Origin: Pseudomonas viridiflava | GTDB taxonomy: Bacteria; Pseudomonadota; Gammaproteobacteria; Pseudomonadales; Pseudomonadaceae | Reading direction: 5' to 3' | Assembly: GCF_900582195.1 (NCBI RefSeq) | Contig: NZ_UTHA01000016.1 | Coordinates: 94,886-158,885 of the forward strand | DNA length: 64,000 nt | Shown: positions 40,291-48,023 of the stretch, one piece after another | How the letters are laid out: every line of letters begins with the position of its first letter | Position numbering within the stretch: the stretch's first letter is position 1 | Position numbers and translations under genes: made by a program | The notes under the pieces: model-generated | Told to the model about the DNA's origin: nothing | The model's input: only the letters and a program-made list of their open reading frames with translations | Databases searched by the model: none

Positions 40291-40439
40291 CCCCTCACCC
40301 CAGCCCTCTCCCGAGGGAGAGGGAGCCGATTTTTGGGCTTTTCAGAATGCGCGTTCGACGCGGTATCGCACGTCGGCGTCCCTTGCCCAAACAACTCGAT
40401 CAGTCCCCTCTCCCTCCGGGAGAGGGCTAGGGTGAGGGG
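40291..40439. repeat. Inverted pair of CCCTCTCCC-type repeats
   Basis: The left unit CCCCTCACCCCAGCCCTCTC is mirrored by GAGAGGGCTAGGGTGAGGGG at the right end, with about 80 bp between. The pair forms the centre of the large inverted repeat. Confidence 0.85.
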
Positions 40440-40445
40440 CTCTTG

Positions 40446-40765
40446 ATCTGGCTTTGGCTCTTGATCTGGCTTTTGATCTGGCTTTTTTGCCCCTTCGGCA
40501 GGCCGAGCGAAGGTGTTCATCCGGGGGTTAGGCGCGCAGCGCCGTTCGACGAAGTCGAACACATCGAGAGGAGGTGCAGCGAAGCAAACCGTAGGCGATG
40601 CCCCCGGATGGACACCGTAGCGAGGGAACACTGAGCTTCAGCGAAGTGCCGTACGCCGGGGCAAAGCCTTTTGGTTCCTTTTTGGCGTTTGAAAAAGGGA
40701 CTCGCTGTAAGAGCGAAACCGCCAGCGGCAGCACCCGCAGCAACGGATATACCCCCAATCCAAAC
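40446..40765. repeat. Right copy of a large dispersed repeat (inverted)
   Basis: Its reverse complement aligns by eye with the left copy in order: GTTGCTGCGGGTG, TTTTTCAAACGCCAAAAAGG, CATCGCCTACGGTTTGCTTC, CTGCACCTCCTC, CGCGCCTAACCCCCGGATGA. Its outer end holds three copies of TTGATCTGGCTT (40443-40484). No gene is supported. Confidence 0.75.
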
Positions 40766-40799
40766 ATTGACCCATAACCACACGATGCGTAGCCTTGCT

Positions 40800-40990
40800 C
40801 CTTCGAGGTTCTTCGGCCGTCGCCGAAGCTAAGAAGGGAACGCGGTCAATGCCGCGGCTGCCCCCGCAACTGTGAACGGTGATGTTCGCTGCCACGCCAC
40901 TGCCAGCTCGACTGACGAGCCAGCGGGAAGGCGCAGCCAACGCCAGGCCCATGCCTGAACGCCGTCAGCCAGGAGACCTGCCTCGTCACA
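40800..40990 (+). ncRNA. Cobalamin riboswitch for cobW-cobN-chlI/D
   Basis: The conserved order is visible: AAGAAGGGAACGCGGT, then GCCGCGGCTGCCCCCGCAAC, then GTGAACGG, then GCGGGAAGGCG, and the B12 box AGCCAGGAGACCTGCC at 40967-40982. It lies 110 bp before the cobW ATG. Together with the minus-strand element it makes both arms of the region cobalamin-repressed. Confidence 0.96.
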
Positions 40991-41098
40991 GATTCTCACT
41001 ACAACCGGGCGGGGTGATCCGGTGGCGAACGCTTCCGGCGCGCACGCGCGTTGCCGGTTCTCGTCCCGTATGCCCGCCGCTTGCCAAAGGGCATACCG

Positions 41099-42172
41099 AT
41101 GAAAACACTGGCCAAACTCCCCGTCACCATCGTCACCGGCTTCCTCGGCTCGGGCAAGACCACGCTGCTGCGGCACATGCTCGACAACGCACAGGGCCGT
41201 CGCATTGCGGTGATCGTCAACGAGTTTGGCGAGTTGGGCATCGACGGTGAAATCCTCAAGCAATGCACCATCGGTTGCACCGAAGAAGAAGCCACCGGCC
41301 GTGTTTACGAACTGGCCAACGGCTGCCTGTGCTGCACCGTTCAGGAAGAGTTCTTCCCGGTGATGCGCGAACTGGTTGCGCGTCGCGGCGACCTCGACCA
41401 CATCCTCATCGAAACCTCGGGCCTGGCCCTGCCAAAACCACTGGTGCAAGCCTTTCAGTGGCCGGAAATCCGTAGCGCCTGCACCGTTGATGCGGTGATC
41501 ACCGTGGTCGACAGCCCGGCCGTGGCCGCTGGCACCTTTGCCGCGTTCCCGGATCAGGTCGATGCCCAGCGCAAACTCGACCCGAACCTCGATCACGAAT
41601 CGCCGCTGCACGAACTGTTCGCCGATCAACTGGCCAGCGCTGACCTGGTGATCCTCAACAAGGCCGACCAGACCAGCGCGGAAGATCTCGCTCGCGTGCG
41701 CGCCGAAGTCGCCGAAGAGCTGCCGCCAGCGGTGAAAATCATCGAAGCCAGCAACGGTCGTCTGCCGCTGGACGTGTTGATCGGCCTCGGTGCCGGCTCT
41801 GAAGAGCACATCGACAGCCGCCACAGCCATCACGATCACCACCACGGTGAAGGCGATGACGACCACGATGACCACGATCACGACGCCTTCGATTCAATCT
41901 CCATCGAACTGCCGCAAGCTGACGAAAGCCTGCTGCTCGACGCCCTGACGCAATTGGTGGTCAAGCACGGCATCTTGCGCGTGAAGGGCTTTGCGGCCAT
42001 TCCGAACAAGCCAATGCGCCTGTTGATCCAAGGCGTGGGCACGCGTTTCGACAAGCACTTCGACCGTCAGTGGGGCGCCGATGAAGCGCGCATTACGCGT
42101 CTGGTGCTGATCGGTCAGCAACTCGACGCCGCCCAACTCGAAGCGCAACTGCGCGCTGCGCTCAGCGTTTAA
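41099..42172 (+). CDS. cobW: Cobalamin biosynthesis GTPase CobW
   Basis: This 357-aa G3E-family GTPase and metal chaperone starts at the ATG at 41099. It has the P-loop [11 protein letters not shown] (~16-26), the metal motif GCLCC (~88), the NKAD guanine motif, a His/Asp-rich metal-binding stretch (HSHHDHHHGEGDDDHDDHDH, ~258-277) and the CobW C-terminal domain. It is thought to deliver Co2+ to the chelatase CobN encoded 3 bp downstream. AAAGGG precedes the start; an upstream in-frame ATG (41051) lies in the riboswitch leader. Confidence 0.96.
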   Translation: MKTLAKLPVTIVTGFLGSGKTTLLRHMLDNAQGRRIAVIVNEFGELGIDGEILKQCTIGCTEEEATGRVYELANGCLCCTVQEEFFPVMRELVARRGDLDHILIETSGLALPKPLVQAFQWPEIRSACTVDAVITVVDSPAVAAGTFAAFPDQVDAQRKLDPNLDHESPLHELFADQLASADLVILNKADQTSAEDLARVRAEVAEELPPAVKIIEASNGRLPLDVLIGLGAGSEEHIDSRHSHHDHHHGEGDDDHDDHDHDAFDSISIELPQADESLLLDALTQLVVKHGILRVKGFAAIPNKPMRLLIQGVGTRFDKHFDRQWGADEARITRLVLIGQQLDAAQLEAQLRAALSV

Positions 42173-42175
42173 GCC

Positions 42176-45100
42176 ATGCACCTGCTCAGGACCCAGCCCG
42201 GCGGTTTCGTCTCGGATGACAACATTGCCGACCTTGGCCAAACCCCCGCCGAGCTGGTGATCCTGTGCAGCGGCGACTCCAGCCTGGCGCTGCTCGCCGA
42301 AGCCGCGCAGCAATTGCCCGAGGATTACCCGAGCCTGCGTCTGGCCAATCCGATGCAGGTACAGAATCATGCCTCGGTCGATCTGTACGTCGACGAAGTG
42401 CTGCGCCACGCCAAGGTGATCCTGATTTCACTGCACGGCGGCATTGCCTATTGGCGTTATGGCGTCGAGCGTCTGGTCGAGTTGGCCGAGCGTGGTGTAC
42501 AGGTAATTCTGGTGCCGGGCGATGACCGTCCCGATCCGGAGCTCAGCGACTTGAGCACCGTCAACGCGGTGGATCGTGATCGACTCTGGCAGTTCCTGCG
42601 TCAGGGCGGTCTGGGCAATGCGCTGGATTTTTTCCGTTGTCTGGCCAACCGTTGGCTCGCCCGCGATTACGCCTGGGAAGAACCGCGGACCCTGCCGCGC
42701 ACAGCGATTTACCACCCGAACAAAACCAGCGCTGCGCTGAGTGACTGGCAAGCCGAATGGCTGCCGGAAAACCCGGTGGCGGCGGTGCTGTTTTATCGTT
42801 CGCATCTGCAAGCGGCGAACACCGCTTTCATTGATGTTTTCTGCCAGCGTTTGCAGGCGGCAGGGTTGAATCCGCTGCCGATCGCCGTGGCCAGTCTGAA
42901 AGAACCCGGCTGCCTGGCGGTGGTCGAGGATTGGCTGGACGAAGTCGAGGCGGGGGTGATTCTCAACACCACCGGTTTCGCCCAATCCAGTCCTGAAGCG
43001 CCGCATTTACGGCCGTTCCGCCGCAATATTCCGGTAATTCAGGCGATTTGCGCGCAGGACAACGAACCCGGCTGGCGCGACAGCGAGCAAGGCCTGGGAC
43101 CAAGGGATCTGGCCATGCACATTGCCTTGCCGGAACTCGACGGGCGCATCATCAGCCGGCCGATCAGCTTCAAAGATCTGGCGTGGCGCAGTGAGCGCAG
43201 CCAGTCCGATGTGGTCTGCTACCGCGCGCAACCCGAGCGCATGGATTTTGTCGCTGAACTGGCGCGGCGCTGGATCGATCTGGCACGGGTGCCGAATGGC
43301 GAAAAACGCATTGCGCTGATCCTCGCCAACTATCCGACTCGCGATGGCCGCATTGGTAATGGCGTTGGTCTCGACACGCCGGCGGCGGCGCTGAATATCC
43401 TGCGTGCGTTGCAGGCCGAGGGCTATCCGGTCACGGCAGAGTTGGCCAAAACCGGCACCGAGCTGATCCAGCAATTGCTCGGCGGCGTCAGCAATGATCT
43501 CGACACGATTGATCTGCGCCCGTGCCAGCAAAGCCTGGCGATGGACGCTTACCTGACGATGTTCAACGCGCTGCCGGAAGCCAATCGCGCCGCTGTGATT
43601 GAACGCTGGGGAGCGCCGCAAAACGATCCGATGTGCCGCGACGGGCGGATGATGATCGCCGGCATTCGCTTCGGCCTGACCTTTGTCGGCATTCAACCGG
43701 CGCGTGGTTATCAAGTGGACCCGAGCGCGGTCTATCACGACCCGGATCTGGTGCCACCGCACGCTTATCTGGCGTTCTATTTCTGGTTGCGCAACACCTA
43801 CGGCGCCCACGGCGTAATTCACGTCGGCAAGCATGGCAACCTCGAATGGCTGCCGGGCAAAGGCGTGGGCCTTTCGGAAAACTGCTGGCCGGATGCACTG
43901 CTCGGGCCGCTGCCAAATATCTATCCGTTTATCGTCAACGATCCGGGCGAGGGCGCCCAGGCCAAACGGCGTACGCAAGCGGTGATCATCGACCACCTGA
44001 TGCCGCCGCTGACCCGCGCCGAAACCTACGGCCCGCTGCGCAATCTGGAATTGCTGGCCGACGAATATTACGAGGCGCAGCTGCTCGATCCGCGCCGCGC
44101 CCGCGAGTTGCAGCGCGACATTCTGCAATTGGTGCGCGAGACGCAGATCGACCGCGAGCTGCAACTCGATGCCGCGCTGGACAGCGATGCGGATGCGGCG
44201 ATCTGGCTGCCGCGTCTGGATACGTATTTGTGTGATTTGAAGGAATCGCAGATTCGCGATGGCTTGCATATTTTTGGCGAGTCACCGACCGGGCGTTTGC
44301 GCATTGATACGTTGCTGGCGCTGCTGCGCATTCCACGCGAAGACGGCAAGGGCGCGCAGTCGAGTCTGCTGCGCGCGTTGGCCAAAGCCTTTGAACTCGG
44401 TTTCGATCCGCTCGATTGCGCGCTAGCCGATCCATGGACCGGCCCGCGCCCCACAGAGCTGCAATCGCAAAGCGATGAAGTCTGGCGCACCGCCGGCGAC
44501 ACCCGCGAACGCCTCGAACTGTTTGCCACGCAGTTGATCTCCCAGACGCTGCACGATCCCTGTGGGAGCGAGCTTGCTCGCGAAGGCGTCGTGTCAGCCA
44601 ACACTTCATTCACTGACACACAGCTTTCGCGAGCAAGCTCGCTCCCACAGGGACCTCGGTGGGCTGAAGTCAGTGCAATCATCGACCATCTGCGCGAAGT
44701 CGTGGCCCCACGCCTGGACGCTTGCGGCCCCGCCGAAATGCGCGGTCTGCTCGATGCCCTCAGCGGCCGTTTCGTCCCCGCCGGCCCCAGTGGTGCACCG
44801 AGCCGTGGCCGCCTCGACGTCCTGCCAACCGGGCGCAACTTCTACTCGGTCGACGTGCGCAACCTGCCGACCACCACCGCGTGGCGCATCGGCTTCCAGT
44901 CGGCCACGTTGATTCTTGAGCGCCATCTCCAGGATCACGGCGATCATCTGCGCCAACTCGGGTTATCGGTCTGGGGCACGGCGACCATGCGCACCGGCGG
45001 TGATGACATTGCCCAAGCGATGGCGCTGATGGGCGTGCGCCCGGTGTGGGCCACCGGCAGTCAGCGTGTCGATGATTTCGAAATCCTGCCGTTGAGCCTG

Positions 45101-46024
45101 CTCGACCGTCCGCGCGTCGATGTCACGCTGCGAGTCTCCGGGTTTTTCCGCGATGCCTTCGCCAATCTGATTCGCCTGTTCGACGCTGCCGTGCAAGCAG
45201 TGGCTGCGCTGGACGAGCCGGACGACCTCAACCCGCTGGCTGCGAAAGTCCGTGCCGAACGCGAGGCGCTGCTGCAATCGGGCCTCGACGAGGACACCGC
45301 GCGGCGTCAGGCTGGCTGGCGGATCTTCGGTGCCAAACCCGGTGCGTACGGCGCAGGCGTGCAGGGCGCCATCGACGGTCGCTTGTGGCAGACCCGCGAC
45401 GACCTCGCCGAGGTTTATCTGAACTGGGGCGCTTACGCCTACGGTGGTTCCGACGACGGCACTGCTGCGCGAGAGCAATTCGTCCAGCGTCTGAGCCAGG
45501 TGCAAGCGGTACTGCAGAATCAGGACAACCGCGAGCACGACCTGCTCGATTCCAACGACTATTACCAGTTTCAGGGCGGTATGCTCGCAGCGGTGGAAAG
45601 CCTGCGCGGTGAAGCAGCGGCCAGTTATCACGGCGATCACAGCCAACCGGATCTGCCAAAGATTCGCACCCTGAAGGAAGAACTGAACCGGGTGATTCGC
45701 TCGCGGGCAGCCAATCCGAAATGGATCGACGGGATCAAGCGCCACGGCTACAAAGGCGCGTTCGAAATGGCGGCGACGGTTGATAACCTGTTTGCGTTCG
45801 ATGCCACCACGCAGTTGATCGACGATCACCAGTACGCGTTGTTGGCGGATGCGTATTTGCTGGATCCGGCGACCCGTGAGTTTGTTCGCGAGCACAATCC
45901 GCATGCGCTGCGGGACATGACCGAGCGCATGCTGGAGGCGCAGCAGCGCGGGATGTGGCAGGAGCCGGGGGCTTATAAAGAGGCGCTGGAGAATCTGCTG
46001 CTGGATATTGAGGAAGATATGTAG
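42176..46024 (+). CDS. cobN: Cobaltochelatase large subunit CobN, with in-frame REP insertion
   Basis: This is a 1282-aa protein. It is the large catalytic subunit of ATP-dependent cobaltochelatase, inserting Co2+ into hydrogenobyrinic acid diamide. The family text runs throughout (HVGKHGNLEWLPGKGVGLSENCWPD near residue 550, RDAFANLIRLFDAAV and ATVDNLFAFDATTQLI near the end). Residues ~795-826 (DPCGSELAREGVVSANTSF...) are the translation of a perfect 27-bp inverted REP pair and are not CobN-like. The insert keeps the frame and lies between the N-terminal catalytic part and the C-terminal segment, probably in a surface linker. CobN works with the ChlI/ChlD subunits downstream. Confidence 0.95.
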   Translation: MHLLRTQPGGFVSDDNIADLGQTPAELVILCSGDSSLALLAEAAQQLPEDYPSLRLANPMQVQNHASVDLYVDEVLRHAKVILISLHGGIAYWRYGVERLVELAERGVQVILVPGDDRPDPELSDLSTVNAVDRDRLWQFLRQGGLGNALDFFRCLANRWLARDYAWEEPRTLPRTAIYHPNKTSAALSDWQAEWLPENPVAAVLFYRSHLQAANTAFIDVFCQRLQAAGLNPLPIAVASLKEPGCLAVVEDWLDEVEAGVILNTTGFAQSSPEAPHLRPFRRNIPVIQAICAQDNEPGWRDSEQGLGPRDLAMHIALPELDGRIISRPISFKDLAWRSERSQSDVVCYRAQPERMDFVAELARRWIDLARVPNGEKRIALILANYPTRDGRIGNGVGLDTPAAALNILRALQAEGYPVTAELAKTGTELIQQLLGGVSNDLDTIDLRPCQQSLAMDAYLTMFNALPEANRAAVIERWGAPQNDPMCRDGRMMIAGIRFGLTFVGIQPARGYQVDPSAVYHDPDLVPPHAYLAFYFWLRNTYGAHGVIHVGKHGNLEWLPGKGVGLSENCWPDALLGPLPNIYPFIVNDPGEGAQAKRRTQAVIIDHLMPPLTRAETYGPLRNLELLADEYYEAQLLDPRRARELQRDILQLVRETQIDRELQLDAALDSDADAAIWLPRLDTYLCDLKESQIRDGLHIFGESPTGRLRIDTLLALLRIPREDGKGAQSSLLRALAKAFELGFDPLDCALADPWTGPRPTELQSQSDEVWRTAGDTRERLELFATQLISQTLHDPCGSELAREGVVSANTSFTDTQLSRASSLPQGPRWAEVSAIIDHLREVVAPRLDACGPAEMRGLLDALSGRFVPAGPSGAPSRGRLDVLPTGRNFYSVDVRNLPTTTAWRIGFQSATLILERHLQDHGDHLRQLGLSVWGTATMRTGGDDIAQAMALMGVRPVWATGSQRVDDFEILPLSLLDRPRVDVTLRVSGFFRDAFANLIRLFDAAVQAVAALDEPDDLNPLAAKVRAEREALLQSGLDEDTARRQAGWRIFGAKPGAYGAGVQGAIDGRLWQTRDDLAEVYLNWGAYAYGGSDDGTAAREQFVQRLSQVQAVLQNQDNREHDLLDSNDYYQFQGGMLAAVESLRGEAAASYHGDHSQPDLPKIRTLKEELNRVIRSRAANPKWIDGIKRHGYKGAFEMAATVDNLFAFDATTQLIDDHQYALLADAYLLDPATREFVREHNPHALRDMTERMLEAQQRGMWQEPGAYKEALENLLLDIEEDM
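44558..44652. repeat. REP doublet inside cobN
   Basis: Two perfect inverted 27-bp arms lie at 44558-44584 and 44626-44652, with a 41-bp spacer. They belong to the same REP family as the intergenic elements. The element is 95 bp long and entirely within the cobN reading frame, without a stop codon. Confidence 0.95.
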
Positions 46025-46037
46025 CCGTTCAAAAGCT

Positions 46038-46074
46038 ACCCTCACCCCAGCCCTCTCCCGGAGGGAGAGGGGGC
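46038..46074. repeat. CCCTCTCCC-type repeat between cobN and chlI
   Basis: One unit (CCTCACCCCAGCCCTCTCCC followed by GGAGGGAGAGGGGG) lies in the 176-bp gap between cobN and chlI. It might act as an RNA hairpin that limits transcript decay or read-through. Confidence 0.8.
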
Positions 46075-46200
46075 CGATTTGTGTTGGCTTTGGGGCCTGA
46101 GTTCAACTCGATAATTCAGGTCGGCGCAACTTGCAAGAACACCTCACCTGACACCCCACAATGCCAAGTACACCCACGACCACGACAGAGAAAAACCCAA

Positions 46201-47202
46201 ATGACCGACACCCCACATTTCCCGCTCTCCGCCGTGGTCGGCGCCGATGACCTCAAGCTCGCCCTGTGCCTCACCGCCATCGATCCGAAAATCGGCGGCG
46301 TGCTGATCGAAGGTCCGCGCGGCATGGCCAAGTCCACCCTGGCCCGTGGCCTTGCCGATCTGCTCGCCAGCGGTCAATTCGTCACCTTGCCACTGGGCGC
46401 TACCGAAGAACGCCTGGTCGGCACCCTTGATCTCGACGCCGCCCTCAGCGAGGGCCGCGCGCAGTTCTCGCCGGGTGTACTGGCCAAGGCTGACGGCGGC
46501 GTGCTCTACGTCGATGAAGTCAATCTGCTGCCCGATCACTTGGTGGATCTACTGCTCGACGTTGCTGCCAGCGGCACCAACCTGATCGAGCGCGACGGCA
46601 TTTCCCATCGGCATTCGGCGAAGTTCGTGCTGATCGGCACGATGAACCCGGAAGAGGGCGAGCTGCGTCCGCAACTGCTCGACCGTTTTGGTTTGAACGT
46701 CGCCCTCAGCGGCCACACCGCACCGACCGAACGCGGGCAGATCATCCGTCGGCGACTGGATTTCGACAGCGATCCGCAAGCGTTCTGCGCGCAGTGGGAA
46801 ACACAGCAACAAGCGTTGCGCGATCGTTGCGAAAACGCCCGCGAAGCCTTGGCCAGTATTGCGCTGGACGACGCCGCACTGGCGCAGATCACCGAACGTT
46901 GTTTCGCCGCCGGGGTCGATGGTCTGCGTGCCGACCTGGTCTGGTTGCGCGCCGCTCGGGCCCACGCGGCATGGCGCGGAGCTGAGGAGATCAGCGAGGA
47001 AGACATCGACGCCGTGGCCGAGTTTGCCCTGCGCCATCGTCGCCGCGAGCCAGCGCCGTCAAGTCCGCAACAACCGGCTCAGGCGCCGACCGAGACTCAA
47101 GCCTCGCCGAGTGAAGGGCAGGGCCAGTGGGGCGACCTGCCGGCGCCCGCGCTTGCCACCGGCGCCCGCCGCGAAGTGCCGGGCTGGCCAAAAAAGCCTT
47201 AG
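46201..47202 (+). CDS. chlI: ChlI-like AAA+ chelatase subunit (small subunit form)
   Basis: This 333-aa AAA+ ATPase starts at the ATG at 46201. It has Walker A GPRGMAKSTLAR (~40), Walker B GVLYVDEVNLLP (~101), GTMNPEEGELRPQLLDRFG, and an alpha-helical C-terminal part ending in a Pro/Gln-rich linker. It resembles BchI/ChlI and CobS-type motors that drive metal insertion by CobN. The stop TAG at 47200 comes 3 codons after a slippery A AAA AAG, so part of the ribosomes should continue in the -1 frame into the VWA domain (about 555 aa in total). An upstream in-frame ATG at 46081 lies in the repeat leader and is unlikely. Confidence 0.92.
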   Translation: MTDTPHFPLSAVVGADDLKLALCLTAIDPKIGGVLIEGPRGMAKSTLARGLADLLASGQFVTLPLGATEERLVGTLDLDAALSEGRAQFSPGVLAKADGGVLYVDEVNLLPDHLVDLLLDVAASGTNLIERDGISHRHSAKFVLIGTMNPEEGELRPQLLDRFGLNVALSGHTAPTERGQIIRRRLDFDSDPQAFCAQWETQQQALRDRCENAREALASIALDDAALAQITERCFAAGVDGLRADLVWLRAARAHAAWRGAEEISEEDIDAVAEFALRHRRREPAPSSPQQPAQAPTETQASPSEGQGQWGDLPAPALATGARREVPGWPKKP

Positions 47203-47867
47203 GCATTCGTCCCCGCTCCGACGCGGGGGCGAATGCCAGACCCCGCGCCGGACTGTTGGACAACGGACGCCAAGGCAAGCGCCATACCGCGCGGAGCGGC
47301 ACAGTGAATTGGCCGGGCACGTTGCTCAACGGGCGTCCTCGCACCCGTGAAGATCTGTTGCTCCAACTGCGCACACGCTCCCCGCATGAACTGTGGCTGG
47401 TCATCGTCGATGCCTCAGCCTCGACGCGGCGCCATCACGCCTTGAGCGATGCCAAAGGTCTGCTCGCGCAATTGTTCGATAACGCCTATCGCCAGCGCGC
47501 GCGCCTTGCGTTGTTGACCGCCAGTGGCTCGGCGCCGAAATGGCAGGTACAAGGGTTGAAGGCGTCGAGCAGCTTGCGTGTCTGGCTGGAGGCTTTGGGG
47601 GCCGGCGGCGGCACACCGTTGCTGGCAGCGCTGGAGCAGGCGGAACACTGGCTGACGTTGCGACGCAAGCGCTTTCCCGCTGAACAGCAACGTTTGCTGC
47701 TGGTGACCGATGGTCGATTGAAACAGTGGTCGGGATTGCCGGCGCTGGGGTGTCCGGGGTTGTTGGTCGATATCGAGCGCGGGCCGATCCGGTTGGGTCG
47801 GGCACGGGATCTGGCTTCAGCGTTGGGATCGGAGTATCGACACATTGATGAGCTGATTTCTCTCTAA
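47127..47867 (+). CDS. chlD: VWA-domain frame of ChlD, expressed as -1 frameshift extension of ChlI
   Basis: The open frame runs from 47127 but only the part after 47196 looks like chelatase. It gives a basic linker (ALGIRPRSDAGANARPRAGLLDNG), then a von Willebrand A domain with MIDAS DASAS near 47410, TASGSAPKWQV, and GGGTPLLAALEQA. No credible start codon with a ribosome site is seen; GTG at 47127 and GTG near 47301 are weak. The fusion ChlI(332 codons)-VWA(223 codons) forms a complete ChlD-like medium subunit. That dual output is known for chlD genes next to cobN. It would bridge the AAA+ ring and CobN. Confidence 0.88.
   Translation: MGRPAGARACHRRPPRSAGLAKKALGIRPRSDAGANARPRAGLLDNGRQGKRHTARSGTVNWPGTLLNGRPRTREDLLLQLRTRSPHELWLVIVDASASTRRHHALSDAKGLLAQLFDNAYRQRARLALLTASGSAPKWQVQGLKASSSLRVWLEALGAGGGTPLLAALEQAEHWLTLRRKRFPAEQQRLLLVTDGRLKQWSGLPALGCPGLLVDIERGPIRLGRARDLASALGSEYRHIDELISL
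47190..47237 (+). promoter_or_regulatory. Programmed -1 frameshift signal in chlI/chlD
   Basis: The heptamer A AAA AAG (47190-47196) is in the zero frame of chlI. After a 5-nt spacer comes a 15-bp stem: GGCATTCGTCCCCGC (47202-47216), loop TCCGAC, GCGGGGGCGAATGCC (47223-47237), with a single G-T pair. Slippage by -1 avoids the TAG at 47200 and enters the VWA frame. The slippery heptamer is the same as that of E. coli dnaX. Confidence 0.92.
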
Positions 47868-47891
47868 CCTTTTCGGCGATTGTTCTACCGT

Positions 47892-47957
47892 CTTCGCGAG
47901 CAGGCTCGCTCCCACCTTGGAATGCGTTCAACTGTGGAGCGAGCTTGCTCGCGAAGG
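47892..47957. repeat. REP doublet after chlD
   Basis: Inverted arms TTCGCGAGCAGGCTCGCTCC and GGAGCGAGCTTGCTCGCGAA flank about 24 bp. The element lies in the gap between chlD and the phospholipase-D-like gene and may mark the 3' end of the cobalamin transcript. Confidence 0.9.
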
Positions 47958-48023
47958 CATCGAACACCAAAACCCGCATCCCTGCTCTATGCTGCACCCA
48001 GCCCCAATCACAAGGAGTGAGCG

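Noticed and set aside
40001..40760. Several 60-150-codon frames in the large inverted repeat
   Set aside because: They differ between the two repeat copies, lack ribosome sites and translate palindromic repeat DNA.
39900..40800. Insertion sequence or transposon
   Set aside because: No transposase frame, terminal inverted repeats with target duplication, or resolvase text is present; it is better read as REP-like and large dispersed repeats.
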